Positions 15,084 to 23,850 of a stretch of 33,761 bases of DNA are shown here, one piece after another (position 1 is the first letter of the stretch; every line of letters starts with the position of its first letter). The notes beneath the pieces were generated by a model. That model was not told the origin of the DNA. It saw only the letters and a list, made by a program, of their open reading frames with translations, and made no database searches. This stretch comes from Sneathiella sp. (GTDB taxonomy: Bacteria; Pseudomonadota; Alphaproteobacteria; Sneathiellales; Sneathiellaceae), in NCBI RefSeq assembly GCF_029233945.1, contig NZ_JARGOQ010000004.1, forward strand, positions 61,102 to 94,862, in the 5' to 3' direction. The position numbers and the translations under genes are program-made.

Positions 15084-17462
15084 TCAGTCCCCCGGTCCGT
15101 TTCGCTGCGGTTTCGAAACGGTTGCCGAAACGGTTTTGGAGGCTGAATTCCCGCTCTGGCCAAGCTTCAATATTTCATCGCGCGGGCCATCTGCCACAAT
15201 TCTGCCATTGCCAAGAACAATGATCCGGTCAACCAGCGAAAAGAGCGAGGTGCGATGTGTCACGAGAAGAAGTGTCTTTCCTTGAATATATTCCTGAAGG
15301 CGGCTTAACAGCCGTCGTTCGGAATTGATATCCATCGCGCTTGTCGGCTCATCAAGCATCAGGATGGGCGGATTGGGCAGAAATGCGCGGGCAAGACCGA
15401 TTGTCTGCCTCTGCCCCCCTGACATCGTTGCGCCTTTTTCTCCGACATGCAGGTCATATCCATGCGGATGCGTTGAAATGAAGTCATGAACACCGGAGAG
15501 TTTCGCGGCATTCAGGATCATTTCATCGTCGGCGCGTGGATGGCCCAGTGTGATATTCTGGCGAACGGTTGCCTGAAACAAGGTGATATCCTGCATGACG
15601 CTGCCGACGCTCCGGCGGATGTCGGACGGGTCAATCTGCCGGATATCCGTGCCGTCAATCAGAACGGCCCCTTCATCTGGCTCATAGAGATTGATCAGAA
15701 GCCGTGAAATTGTTGTCTTGCCGGAGCCAACAGGCCCAATAATTCCGACCTTTTCGCCCGCCCGGATTTTGAAAGACACATTGTTGAGTGCGGGAATGTC
15801 AGTGCCCGGATATTTGAAGGTAACATCCTTGAACTCGATATCGCCTTGTATATTCGGGCGGCTGAGCTGGCGCTTTTCCGCGCCCCGTTCGACGGGAAGG
15901 GACATAATGTGATTAAGCCCTTTGAGGGCGACGATAGCCTGGTTGAGGCGAGTAAGAAGCCCGGCAATCTGACCCAGCGGCGCCATTGTCCGGCCGGTCA
16001 GAATGGTGCAGGCGATCAAGGCACCAACGGTAATGCTGGAATCCGGTTCCCCCATCAACATGACGCCGTAGACGACCACGCCGACAGTCACAAGCTGCAT
16101 GGCGGCGGCGGAAAGATTGATGCCGAGGCCGGCAAAGAAGCGCGCGGCAACGCTTGTCTCCGCCGTCTTTCCGACGAAGCGTTCCCATTCCTTCTGCATA
16201 TGACCTTCAATCCCCATGCTTTTGACGGTGTCGAGGGCGGAGATTGTCTCAACGATAACCCCATGCTTTTGCGCGGCTTCTTCCGAGGTTTTGGAAACGG
16301 CGCGGCGCATGGGCCATTGCAGGAACAGCCCGATTATAAGGACAACAGGCACAGCAACGGCGGGAACGATAAAGAGCGGGCCACCGATCAAATAAATGAT
16401 AAACAGGAAAATCGCGAGGAAGGGCAGATCGACAAGCGCCGTCACCGTCACGGAGGTGAAGAAATCCCGCAGGGTTTCAAACTCCCGCAGATGATTGGCA
16501 AAGGCCCCGGCGGAAGCGGGGCGCGCCTTGACCTGCAGATTAAGAACCTGCTCGAATATACGGCTGGACAGGAGAACGTCGGCGCGTTTGCCGGCGTTGT
16601 CGACGAAATACGACCTTAGTGATTTCAGCAGCAGGTCGAAACCGATCACGGTGATTACCCCAATCGCCAGCACCCATAATGTTTCGATCGCCCGGTTGGG
16701 AACAACCCGGTCATAGACATTCATAATGAAAAGCGGGCTGGCCAGTGCGAAACTGTTGATCAGGAAGGCGGCGATAATGACCTGAAGATAGGTTGGCCAG
16801 AACTGCCACATAGTTCCCCAGAACCAGGAGCCGGACCGCTCCAACAGCGCTTCGTCCTTATCAACACGATATTTGAAGCTGGGCCGAGTGAGAATAGCGT
16901 ATCCGGCGTAGGCCGCTTCAAGATCTTTGAGCGGCAGGTCGTCGGAGCCTTCTCCCGTTTCGGGGAAGATAACTTTTGCGCTTCCATCTTCCCGCGATAG
17001 CAGGATACAGGCCCGTCGGTCGTTGAGCAGAACGACGCAGGGTAATACTTCGTCCGGGATTTTATCGAGCTTCCGGTTGGTAATGCGCGCGCTGATGCCA
17101 ACGCGCTCCGCCGCCCGGACAAATAGGGACGGTGTTAAGTTGTTATCTTCAAGGGGAAGGCCGTAGATCAGCGCATCCGGAGTGCGAGGGTCGTCGAATA
17201 GCTTCGTCAAGGCGGCAAGACAGCCAAGTAGGGGATCCTGATCAGAACGGGTAATTTCGGAAAGGTTAACTTGCCAGCTTCCCTTGCTCCCGGTTTTGGC
17301 CTGAGGATCAGATTCCAGGGTGTCTCGTGTATTTGCGGCTGCGGCCGGCTTACCTATTTTCAATTCGGCATCCCTTGTCTTGTTTCCCCCACCTTTCGTG
17401 ACGAATAGATCATCCGCTGCCTTTATTTCGAGCGGTAAGGGGTTGCGCGAATTTTCACTCAC
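15084..17462 (-). CDS. Type I secretion ABC transporter (LapB-like permease/ATPase)
   Basis: Inner-membrane exporter of about 792 residues. An Asp/Lys-rich disordered N-terminal region (about 75 residues) precedes a C39-peptidase-like domain beginning DPLLGCLAAL, the type that binds rather than cuts RTX-like substrates. The six-helix transmembrane domain covers about 220-500. The nucleotide-binding domain has GPVGSGKT (Walker A), MSGGQRQ, ILMLDEP (Walker B) and VTHR with the switch histidine. GTG 17462 is preferred because GAGG lies 8 bases upstream; an in-frame TTG at 17486 is the alternative. First gene of a four-gene coupled operon with hlyD, the LapG-like gene and the HD-GYP gene. The lack of a double-glycine peptidase role and the LapG neighbours point to export of a large surface adhesin. 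Confidence 0.96.
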   Translation of the reverse strand: MSENSRNPLPLEIKAADDLFVTKGGGNKTRDAELKIGKPAAAANTRDTLESDPQAKTGSKGSWQVNLSEITRSDQDPLLGCLAALTKLFDDPRTPDALIYGLPLEDNNLTPSLFVRAAERVGISARITNRKLDKIPDEVLPCVVLLNDRRACILLSREDGSAKVIFPETGEGSDDLPLKDLEAAYAGYAILTRPSFKYRVDKDEALLERSGSWFWGTMWQFWPTYLQVIIAAFLINSFALASPLFIMNVYDRVVPNRAIETLWVLAIGVITVIGFDLLLKSLRSYFVDNAGKRADVLLSSRIFEQVLNLQVKARPASAGAFANHLREFETLRDFFTSVTVTALVDLPFLAIFLFIIYLIGGPLFIVPAVAVPVVLIIGLFLQWPMRRAVSKTSEEAAQKHGVIVETISALDTVKSMGIEGHMQKEWERFVGKTAETSVAARFFAGLGINLSAAAMQLVTVGVVVYGVMLMGEPDSSITVGALIACTILTGRTMAPLGQIAGLLTRLNQAIVALKGLNHIMSLPVERGAEKRQLSRPNIQGDIEFKDVTFKYPGTDIPALNNVSFKIRAGEKVGIIGPVGSGKTTISRLLINLYEPDEGAVLIDGTDIRQIDPSDIRRSVGSVMQDITLFQATVRQNITLGHPRADDEMILNAAKLSGVHDFISTHPHGYDLHVGEKGATMSGGQRQTIGLARAFLPNPPILMLDEPTSAMDINSERRLLSRLQEYIQGKTLLLVTHRTSLFSLVDRIIVLGNGRIVADGPRDEILKLGQSGNSASKTVSATVSKPQRNGPGD

Positions 17463-17953
17463 TGACCTATCCTCATCATCCGCCAAGTTCCACCCGACCC
17501 AATCATATCGTCACGCCCAGAAGCTCCGCCTCGCGTTCGGGAAATGAGAGAATAAGTCTCCCCATGTTTCCTTAGCCTTGCCATACCCTTACTTTCCCGT
17601 TCGACCTTCACCTATAATTTCGGCGATTTCATGTTGCGATGGGGAAATGATTGCGGTCGATTGTGCTTCCCCTCACTATTGCCTTGCCGTTTCCATCCTG
17701 CTTTTCATATTTCGTTACGCTGGATGGATCCTGTGTGCTTATCGATCATTCAACGCTTATTTGGTGAAAATGCAGTTAACATATTGGCAAAAGAGTGTTT
17801 CTCTAAAATATGAGAATGTGCCTCAGTTCTGTAATTCAGTAAGCCGCTCCTCCCGGGCACAACGCCATATATTTAATGTATAGTTGCGGGGTTTCCCCTG
17901 ATTTTTCAACAAAAATTAACCATAACTGACAGTGATTTAAGCAACTCTGGAAA

Positions 17954-18103
17954 ATGCCGCCCTTTCCGCTACGTCAAGGGCGGGCATTGGCGACGGCGCT
18001 GAATGGTCAGGTTAATATGGATGAACAGCCGGAACGGACTGTTGTAATTTTACCACAAGCTGTTGCGCTGACCGCTAAATATGAGGCGTTTGCAGCTATA
18101 TAG
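17954..18103 (+). other. Small reading frame of 49 codons, possible gene remnant
   Basis: ATG 17954 to TAG 18101-18103. The second half, from an internal ATG at 18017 with AGG 5 bases upstream, reads MDEQPERTVVILPQAVALTA, which looks like ordinary coding sequence rather than noise. It could be a very short peptide or the decayed 5' end of a larger gene, such as the missing adhesin. I recognise no family. A +1 or -1 shift after the stop gives only short open stretches, so there is no firm evidence of a frameshifted continuation. Confidence 0.3.
17957..17983. repeat. Hairpin-forming inverted repeat CCGCCCTT / AAGGGCGG
   Basis: Perfect 8-base GC-rich arms at 17957-17964 and 17976-17983 enclose an 11-base loop; two more pairs form if one G is bulged. 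It has no T-run on either side, so it is not a standard terminator. It lies within the first codons of the small 49-codon frame and in the possible leader of divergent transcripts. Confidence 0.5.
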
Positions 18104-18157
18104 AGTTGATTGTCGACGGTAAGGAAGCGTAGATTACCGGCATATTAAAAATGAGTT

Positions 18158-18185
18158 TTGGATGGGTGTTTTGCTCGGGTACTAT
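18158..18185 (+). promoter_or_regulatory. Possible promoter for the TolC-type gene
   Basis: TTGGAT (18158-18163) and TACTAT (18180-18185) are separated by 16 bases, about 60 bases before the tolC-like start. The matches to consensus are moderate (3 of 6 and 4 of 6). Position is the main argument. Confidence 0.3.
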
Positions 18186-18246
18186 GCTATCAGACGGGTT
18201 TAAAATTTCGTCGATTTAAGCAAAACAGACACAGTGGGAGAGGGGC

Positions 18247-19593
18247 ATGAAGCTTAGAAACAGTGCGGTCAAGACAATGAATGTGCTTTCCGCCAGTATT
18301 CTAACAGCTGTCTTCGGAAGTTATATAGCGGTGGGGGCCGCGCAATCCGAAACATTGATGGAAGCCGTCCAGCAGACAGTTTCGACCTATCCGGAAATCG
18401 CCGAAGCTTCGGCAAATCGCCGCGCAGTCGATCAGGAATTAAAACAAGCTGAGGGGCTTTATCTTCCGTCGGTAGATCTTGAAGCGGGCGTTGGGTACGA
18501 ATGGACCGATACGGTCACCATCGATAACGAAGATTTGCGCCGCACGGAATCAAGCCTGCTGCTGGTTCAGACCCTTTACGATGGCGGATTTCGTAGTGCG
18601 GAAGTAGACCGGCAAGGAAGCCGGGTCGATAGTGCCGCATATCGGGTTCAGGAACGGGCAGAAGCGATCGCTCTTGATGCAGTGCGATCATATCTTGATA
18701 CACTTCGCAGTCAGGAAATTGTCGAGCTGGCGAAGGAAAATGTCGAAAAACACCGCCGCACCCTGAATGAAATTCAGGATCGGGTGAGAGCCGGGCAAAG
18801 CGGTATCGGGGATGACCAGCAGGCGCTGGCGCGTCTTGCCGCAGCGGAAGACACACTCGTTGAAACCTTGCGCGCGCAGGACGATGCGGAAATCACCTAT
18901 CTAAGAGTTGTCGGTGTGCAACCCGTCAATCTTGAGCTTCCTGAATTCAGCGACAGTGTTCTCCCGGACAATATCGATGATATCGTGGCGATCGCGTTGG
19001 AAGGCAACCCGGATATCAAGTTCGCCTCATCGGATATTAAAACGTCTGATGCGGAAATTCAGGCAACTCAGGCCAGCTATTATCCCACTGTTAATTTAGA
19101 AGTGGGTGGCTCTGCGGATAACAATATCGACGGGGTCGAGGGGCATAACGACGATTTTTTGGCGATGCTTCGGTTGCGCTACAATCTCTATAGAGGGGGT
19201 ATCGACGAAGGTCGTGAAAAAGAAGCGGTTGCCCGTAAAGCCGAGACGGAGCAGCGCAAACGCCGCTTTGAGCGGCTTGTAGAGGAAGAAGTTCGTCGCA
19301 GTTGGAGTTCTCTTGCCCGCTCGGAAGCGCGCGCGGAAGTTCTCGCGGCGGCCGTTGTCGCGAATACCGAGGTTGCATCGACCTACAAACAGGAATTTGA
19401 GATCGGTCAGCGGGACTTGCTGGATCTGCTGGATTCGGATAACGAGCTGTTTAATTCACGCACGTCGCTGGTGACGGTGGAGTATTCGGTCAGGTTCGCG
19501 AAATACCGGTTGCTGGCCACTATGGGTCGGTTGAACCCGACGCTCGGTGTTACTCTTCCGGCGGAAGCAACGCCGATGGAGAAAAAGGGCTGA
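18247..19593 (+). CDS. TolC/LapE-type outer-membrane channel of type I secretion
   Basis: Outer-membrane efflux protein of 448 residues with a signal peptide (about 1-34). The first TolC repeat begins TLMEAVQQTVSTYPEI, contains YLPSVDLEAG and LVQTLYDGGF, and the second contains IALEGNPDIKFA, YYPTVNLEVG and LRLRYNLYRGG. The long helices (RVQERAEAIALDAVRSYLD and EEEVRRSWSSL) and the final LLATMGRLNPTLG are family features. A strong GGGAGAGG lies just upstream of ATG 18247, and an intrinsic terminator follows the stop. It stands divergent from the transporter operon and should complete the envelope-spanning exporter. Confidence 0.95.
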   Translation: MKLRNSAVKTMNVLSASILTAVFGSYIAVGAAQSETLMEAVQQTVSTYPEIAEASANRRAVDQELKQAEGLYLPSVDLEAGVGYEWTDTVTIDNEDLRRTESSLLLVQTLYDGGFRSAEVDRQGSRVDSAAYRVQERAEAIALDAVRSYLDTLRSQEIVELAKENVEKHRRTLNEIQDRVRAGQSGIGDDQQALARLAAAEDTLVETLRAQDDAEITYLRVVGVQPVNLELPEFSDSVLPDNIDDIVAIALEGNPDIKFASSDIKTSDAEIQATQASYYPTVNLEVGGSADNNIDGVEGHNDDFLAMLRLRYNLYRGGIDEGREKEAVARKAETEQRKRRFERLVEEEVRRSWSSLARSEARAEVLAAAVVANTEVASTYKQEFEIGQRDLLDLLDSDNELFNSRTSLVTVEYSVRFAKYRLLATMGRLNPTLGVTLPAEATPMEKKG

Positions 19594-19617
19594 TAAACTC
19601 GAAAGCCGACGATAAGA

Positions 19618-19648
19618 GCCGTGCCTTAGTATAGGGCGCGGCTTTTTT
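19618..19648 (+). terminator. Intrinsic terminator after the TolC-type gene
   Basis: An 8-base-pair stem, GCCGTGCC (19618-19625) with GGCGCGGC (19635-19642), including one G-T pair and a 9-base loop, is followed by six T's (19643-19648). It stands 25 bases after the tolC-like stop and also just past the end of the convergent LapG gene. Confidence 0.85.
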
Positions 19649-19660
19649 GTGCCTGCCGCG

Positions 19661-20329
19661 CTAAGGCTTATGGCGCCACCATCCCAACTCATTGACAGAG
19701 TATATCGGGCGATAGTGGCGAATGCGGGTGGCATCGACGACCTGACCGATCTGGTTATCGAGGACCAGGTCTTTGCCCTTATACTTCACAACCAAAATTG
19801 CATGGGCAATGCCGAGGTTGACATCCTGCAGAACGACAATCTTCATGTCTTTCGCGGACCAGCCCAGGGCGCGCAATGTAAAATATTTGACGATCGCATA
19901 GTCTTCGCAGTCGCCGAACCGGGCGAAAAACTCTTTCGGGATTTCCCAATAGTCGCGCACCCCCCAGTTAACCGGGTCAAGGATGTAGCGAAACAGATTC
20001 ATATGCCGGTTTACCTTGTTGAGCTGCTCGTCCTTCGGCAGAGAACGCCATTCGTCGATCAGGGCGACCCATTTCTGGTGGGCGCAACGGTTATATTTGC
20101 CAGAAACGCAATCGCCCGGCCTGTCCTTGTAGGTTGCGAGAACCTTTCGCCATTTTGGAAAGGGTTTAAGGCCGGAATAGGGTGTTGCCTTGTATCCGAA
20201 CAGGTCACTTGTTTTCGCTTCAGCGGGAGGGGCTGTCACGACAATGCACAAGGCAAGAGCAAGCGTCGCGAAAATCGCGCCCAACCCTCTTTTTCTTTCT
20301 GCCGTTGTCTTGATCCCGGTCATTCGCAC
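19661..20329 (-). CDS. lapG: LapG-family (BTLCP) periplasmic cysteine protease, triad intact
   Basis: A 222-residue secreted transglutaminase-like cysteine protease. LapG enzymes cut large type I-secreted adhesins near their N-terminus and so release them from the surface. The triad is Cys141 (GDCEDYAIVKY), His176 (HAILV) and Asp191 (LDNQI). A signal peptide ends near AEA (residue 38), and a conserved Cys pair lies near 74 and 82. The start is GTG 20329, because AAGGAGG is 6 bases upstream; ATG 20323 is also possible. It is convergent with the TolC-type gene and divergent from the second HD-GYP gene, so it is probably expressed separately from the serine-variant paralogue in the transporter operon. 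Confidence 0.93.
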   Translation of the reverse strand: MRMTGIKTTAERKRGLGAIFATLALALCIVVTAPPAEAKTSDLFGYKATPYSGLKPFPKWRKVLATYKDRPGDCVSGKYNRCAHQKWVALIDEWRSLPKDEQLNKVNRHMNLFRYILDPVNWGVRDYWEIPKEFFARFGDCEDYAIVKYFTLRALGWSAKDMKIVVLQDVNLGIAHAILVVKYKGKDLVLDNQIGQVVDATRIRHYRPIYSVNELGWWRHKP

Positions 20330-20508
20330 TAAACGCCTCCTTAGAAGGGTGACATTATGGACAATAAATCCTTAACAAAGACTGATCAGGACGTCTAATG
20401 TCATTGCGCAGCTAATTAGTTTTTGCGTAAATTTACGGCGGTGATTTACCTATCTTAAAGAGTTTCCAGGCATTCTGCCGCAAAGTGAAATATATAACCG
20501 GGGCATTT

Positions 20509-22644
20509 ATGTCGGATAATCAACTAGACGGGACGGAAAAGAAAAGTACTTACAAGGTGCTCTCCTTTGGTGTCTTGCTGCTTATGGCTGTCGTCATTGC
20601 CGGTATTTGGGGGACCTTCAAATTTGTCGAGGAACAGCGTTCGCGCGACCTCCGTAATTGGGAGGTTCGGCTTGGTATCGTTGCGGATAGTCGTGCGGCG
20701 AGCGTTGATGACTGGTTGCGCAAGCAGGAACAGGCAATCGGTACTCTCGCCAACAATGCGTCCTTGCAGGTTTACCTGACCCAGTTGGTTATCGAGACAG
20801 CGGAGAACGGCAACTCCATCGCGGAGGTGCCGGAAGCGGGCTATCTTATCAATCTGCTGAACAATCAGGCGATCATCAGCGGCTTCTGGGAGCCGGAGGA
20901 ACCACAAATTCGCGCGAATGTGGCACGGCCGGGCCGGGCCGGCATCGGGCTCACGGATGCAACCGGAAAGCTTCTGGTCTCAAGTGGGAATATGCCCCCG
21001 ATGAACCCGACAATACGGGCTGCCATGGCGAAAGCCGGGGATGGAGAGCCCGCATTGATCGATCTCTATGAGGGAATTAACGGCGATCCGACAATGGGCT
21101 TTGTCTGGCCGATTTTTGCCGTACAGGATGAAGGTAGCCCCAAGGACATCATCGGGTATGTTGTCGGTCTTCGAACGGTGGAAACATCTTTATTTCCTCT
21201 TCTGTTCCAGCCGGGAGATACCTTGCAGACAGCTGAAAATTATCTTGTCCGCAAAGACGCGAAACTTGTGCAGTATATCTCTCCGTTGGCGGATGGCACA
21301 CTGGCCCTTGCGCGCAAATTAAGTGCACAGGATGATCTGGCTGCGGCATTCGTTATCGAAAACCCCGGGAGTTTTGAACTCGCCTCCAATTATCTCGGGA
21401 GCAAGGTCCTCGTAACGGGGCGTGCGTTGACGGCTGCGCCATGGTTCCTTGTTCGGACAGTCTCGGAACAGGAAGCGCTGGCCGAAACCGATCAGCGCCT
21501 TTCAACCATGCTCGGCATCTTTATATTGCTGATCTTTGCGGTCGCGGGAACGGTCGTTGCCGTGTGGCGGCATGGCACATCTATTCGCGCAGCGGAACTT
21601 GCCGTGCGTTATAAAGGCATGGCGGAACAGCTGAGGGAACGGAGCGAATTCCTGAAAATTGTGACAGATCAGCAGCCGACCTCCATTGCCGTTTTTGATG
21701 CCGAGGATAAATACACTTTTGCGAATAGTGTCGCCGCCGAAGACGTGGAGATATCGCAAGATGAAATGATTGGCAAAAAGGCGGCGAGTGTCCTTGGTCC
21801 CGAGCAGGCGCGGGAAATCATAGAGATGACAAACCTCGTGCGTCAGGACTATGAGCCGCGTTCGTCGATCAGCCGGATGAAAGCAACGGGGGAAAACGCA
21901 GCGGATCGGGTGGTTAAGTCAGATTTCGTGCCCCTTCGTTCGGCGCGGGTGAACAGCAAGGAAGTTCTCACAGTATTTCAGGATATTTCCGATGTGGTGA
22001 TCGCTCAGGAACGACGCGAGTCCGTACTGCGCGCCCTTGTTTCAACTTTGGTGGCTTTTGTGGATCGCCGCGATCCCTATTCAGCGGATCAATCCCGTCG
22101 TGTTGCAAAAGTTGCCGTGGCAATTGCCGAAGAAATGGGGGCATCGGAGGAACTGGTGCGGACAGTTGATATCGCAGGCAATCTGATGAATATCGGCAAG
22201 ATACTGGTGCCGCCGGAAATTCTCACCAAGACGAAAAACCTGACCAAGAAGGAGATGGAGATTATCCGCAACAGCCTGGTCGCCAGCGCAGACCTTCTGG
22301 ATGAGGTTGATTTTGATTTGCCGGTGGCGGGCACCTTGCGTCAGTTACAGGAAAACTTCGACGGGAGCGGTCAGCCAAATGGCCTCGTCGGCACGGAAAT
22401 CAGCGAGCCGGCCCGAATTATTGCCGTCGCCAACGCCTTTGTCGGCATGGTCAGCCCGCGCGCCTACCGGAGCGCGCTCAGCTTCAGTGCCGCGGTGAAG
22501 AATCTGCTGGAGGATGCGGATATACGTTTTGACCGCCGTATGGTCAGCGCGTTGATTAATTATCTCGAAAACCGGGGCGGCCGCGAAAACTGGAAATATT
22601 TCTCTGAAAATGTGGAGGAAGAACCCGGCGAGGGAGCGTCTTAA
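20509..22644 (+). CDS. Membrane PAS/HD-GYP-like receptor, all catalytic residues lost (paralogue 2)
   Basis: A 711-residue paralogue of the protein at 10979-13045, with the same layout: TM1 about 17-39, a periplasmic Cache-like region at 41-330 (SSGNMPP matches ASGNAPP of the paralogue), TM2 about 332-354, PAS about 380-500, HD-GYP-like about 505-695. The first His is Gln528, HD is Met560-Asn561, the later His is Ser589, HH is Leu613-Gln614, and the GYP motif is G-Q-P (621-623). It cannot bind metals in the known way and should be a receptor or scaffold. The start is ATG 20509, with GGGG 6-7 bases upstream; GTG 20485 is less likely. It is divergent from the intact lapG-like gene, 179 bases between starts. 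Confidence 0.9.
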   Translation: MSDNQLDGTEKKSTYKVLSFGVLLLMAVVIAGIWGTFKFVEEQRSRDLRNWEVRLGIVADSRAASVDDWLRKQEQAIGTLANNASLQVYLTQLVIETAENGNSIAEVPEAGYLINLLNNQAIISGFWEPEEPQIRANVARPGRAGIGLTDATGKLLVSSGNMPPMNPTIRAAMAKAGDGEPALIDLYEGINGDPTMGFVWPIFAVQDEGSPKDIIGYVVGLRTVETSLFPLLFQPGDTLQTAENYLVRKDAKLVQYISPLADGTLALARKLSAQDDLAAAFVIENPGSFELASNYLGSKVLVTGRALTAAPWFLVRTVSEQEALAETDQRLSTMLGIFILLIFAVAGTVVAVWRHGTSIRAAELAVRYKGMAEQLRERSEFLKIVTDQQPTSIAVFDAEDKYTFANSVAAEDVEISQDEMIGKKAASVLGPEQAREIIEMTNLVRQDYEPRSSISRMKATGENAADRVVKSDFVPLRSARVNSKEVLTVFQDISDVVIAQERRESVLRALVSTLVAFVDRRDPYSADQSRRVAKVAVAIAEEMGASEELVRTVDIAGNLMNIGKILVPPEILTKTKNLTKKEMEIIRNSLVASADLLDEVDFDLPVAGTLRQLQENFDGSGQPNGLVGTEISEPARIIAVANAFVGMVSPRAYRSALSFSAAVKNLLEDADIRFDRRMVSALINYLENRGGRENWKYFSENVEEEPGEGAS

Positions 22645-22653
22645 ACCATTCCC

Positions 22654-23676
22654 CTAAAGGAGGCTGGTGGCCTGCAAAGCTGCCGGACCGGTCAAGATAA
22701 GCTTGACCACTTCGCTCTGTCGGCTGGTGTCGGTCTTGCGGAAAATCTGCCGGAGTTGGGAGCGAACCGTGTGCATGCTGACCCCCCATTGCTCCGCGAG
22801 GTCATCTAGCTTGTGCCCGTTTGTCAGGCCCAGGGCCAGGCGCCCTTCCGCCGGCGTCAGGCCATATAGCTTGCAAATTGATTCAATAGAAAGCTCTACC
22901 GGCTCGGCGGGGTCAGAAACAAATAGAACCGCACCCTTGCCCGCGGCGCCCGTCCCGATAGGGGCGACCATGACATTCAGCGGATAATCACTTTCCATCC
23001 GGGTCAGGGAAATCGCGAAATCGCCTTCAGATTTGTTTTTATCGCTCGGAGATAGCGTATCGGTCAGCAGCTTGGCGAGCGCGCGGCTCTCTCCGGGCAG
23101 GGTTGCACGGCATATCCGGTCAGCGCCGACAACCAGGCCGTCGCCTTGTTCAAGATAACGTTTCGCCTTGCCGTTGAAGAACAGGATTTTCGTATCGGCG
23201 GTGACCAGAATGACCCCTATGGGAAGCCGGTTAAGCACGGCCGTCGCCGAATCGAGAAGCGGCGCGGTTTCCGCGCTATGCCGATGTCCCTGATGGCGCT
23301 GAATGGCATTGAGCAGGCTCCGGGACATGCCGTCCGTCGTGAGCTGGCTTTTGATGAGATAATCCTGCGCGCCCAGACGAATGGCATCACGGCCAATGTT
23401 TTCGTCGTCGCCAGTGAGCACGACGATCGGGGTCTGTGGGATTTTCTCACCGAGGAGGGACACCGCATTGATCCTGTCTTCGGCATTCTCGGTCAGATCA
23501 AGGATGATAACCTCGCCCTGATGGTCCCGGCCTGTTTTCACGAAGCTGTCGAGGCAGGCGGTATGCTCGAATGAAAAATTTGCATTCGACGCGTTGGACA
23601 GCAGCCAACCTAATTGTTGGGCATCCTCTTCCTTTTGTCCAATAAAGCGAACTGTTGCGGTAGAATTTTCGATCAT
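22654..23676 (-). CDS. Receiver/PAS/LuxR-type transcriptional regulator with atypical receiver
   Basis: A 340-residue regulator. A receiver-like domain (about 8-125) has Asp60 in IILDL, Thr88 and Lys109, but the acidic pair after beta-1 reads Gly13-Gln14. A PAS-like domain follows (about 145-265). The C-terminal LuxR helix-turn-helix (about 275-335) contains LTPAEGRLALGL, VSMHTVRSQLRQIF and KTDTSRQSEVV. The start is set at ATG 23676 (MIENSTATVRF); ATG 23718 and TTG 23727 are in frame, and none has a strong ribosome binding site. It converges on the second HD-GYP gene with 9 bases between stops. A role in controlling the secretion locus is inferred from position only. Confidence 0.87.
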   Translation of the reverse strand: MIENSTATVRFIGQKEEDAQQLGWLLSNASNANFSFEHTACLDSFVKTGRDHQGEVIILDLTENAEDRINAVSLLGEKIPQTPIVVLTGDDENIGRDAIRLGAQDYLIKSQLTTDGMSRSLLNAIQRHQGHRHSAETAPLLDSATAVLNRLPIGVILVTADTKILFFNGKAKRYLEQGDGLVVGADRICRATLPGESRALAKLLTDTLSPSDKNKSEGDFAISLTRMESDYPLNVMVAPIGTGAAGKGAVLFVSDPAEPVELSIESICKLYGLTPAEGRLALGLTNGHKLDDLAEQWGVSMHTVRSQLRQIFRKTDTSRQSEVVKLILTGPAALQATSLL

Positions 23677-23850
23677 CGAATATGGGTTTCCGATTAGTTT
23701 GTTTGGTATCCTTGACATCCTCGCCAAAGCTACGTCATGTAAGATCGCTAAAATTACCTAAAAATTTGATAATTCGAAAAAAAGATGCAATCGAACTCTC
23801 TCGCTACCTTCGTATATCAGACATTTATTTAGTCCGGCGCTCAAATTCAA

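Larger units (their letters stand above)
17463..18246. other. 784-base divergent intergenic region between the secretion operon and tolC-like gene
   Basis: AT-rich region with no long gene that I can support. It must hold divergent promoters for the transporter operon (left) and the TolC-type gene (right). I see a hairpin at 17957-17983, a 49-codon reading frame at 17954-18103, and a possible tolC promoter at 18158-18185. A 101-codon plus-strand frame at 17578-17883 has unlikely composition and no ribosome binding site. Confidence 0.6.

Noticed and set aside
15846-16619. Plus-strand open frame of 257 codons inside the secretion ABC transporter gene
   Set aside because: It is antisense to the transmembrane and NBD coding region, and its Gly/Asp/His-rich composition is that of a mirror frame.
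17578-17883. 101-codon plus-strand frame in the exporter intergenic region
   Set aside because: It has no ribosome binding site, composition rich in Ser, Cys and Tyr typical of non-coding AT-rich DNA, and no recognisable feature.
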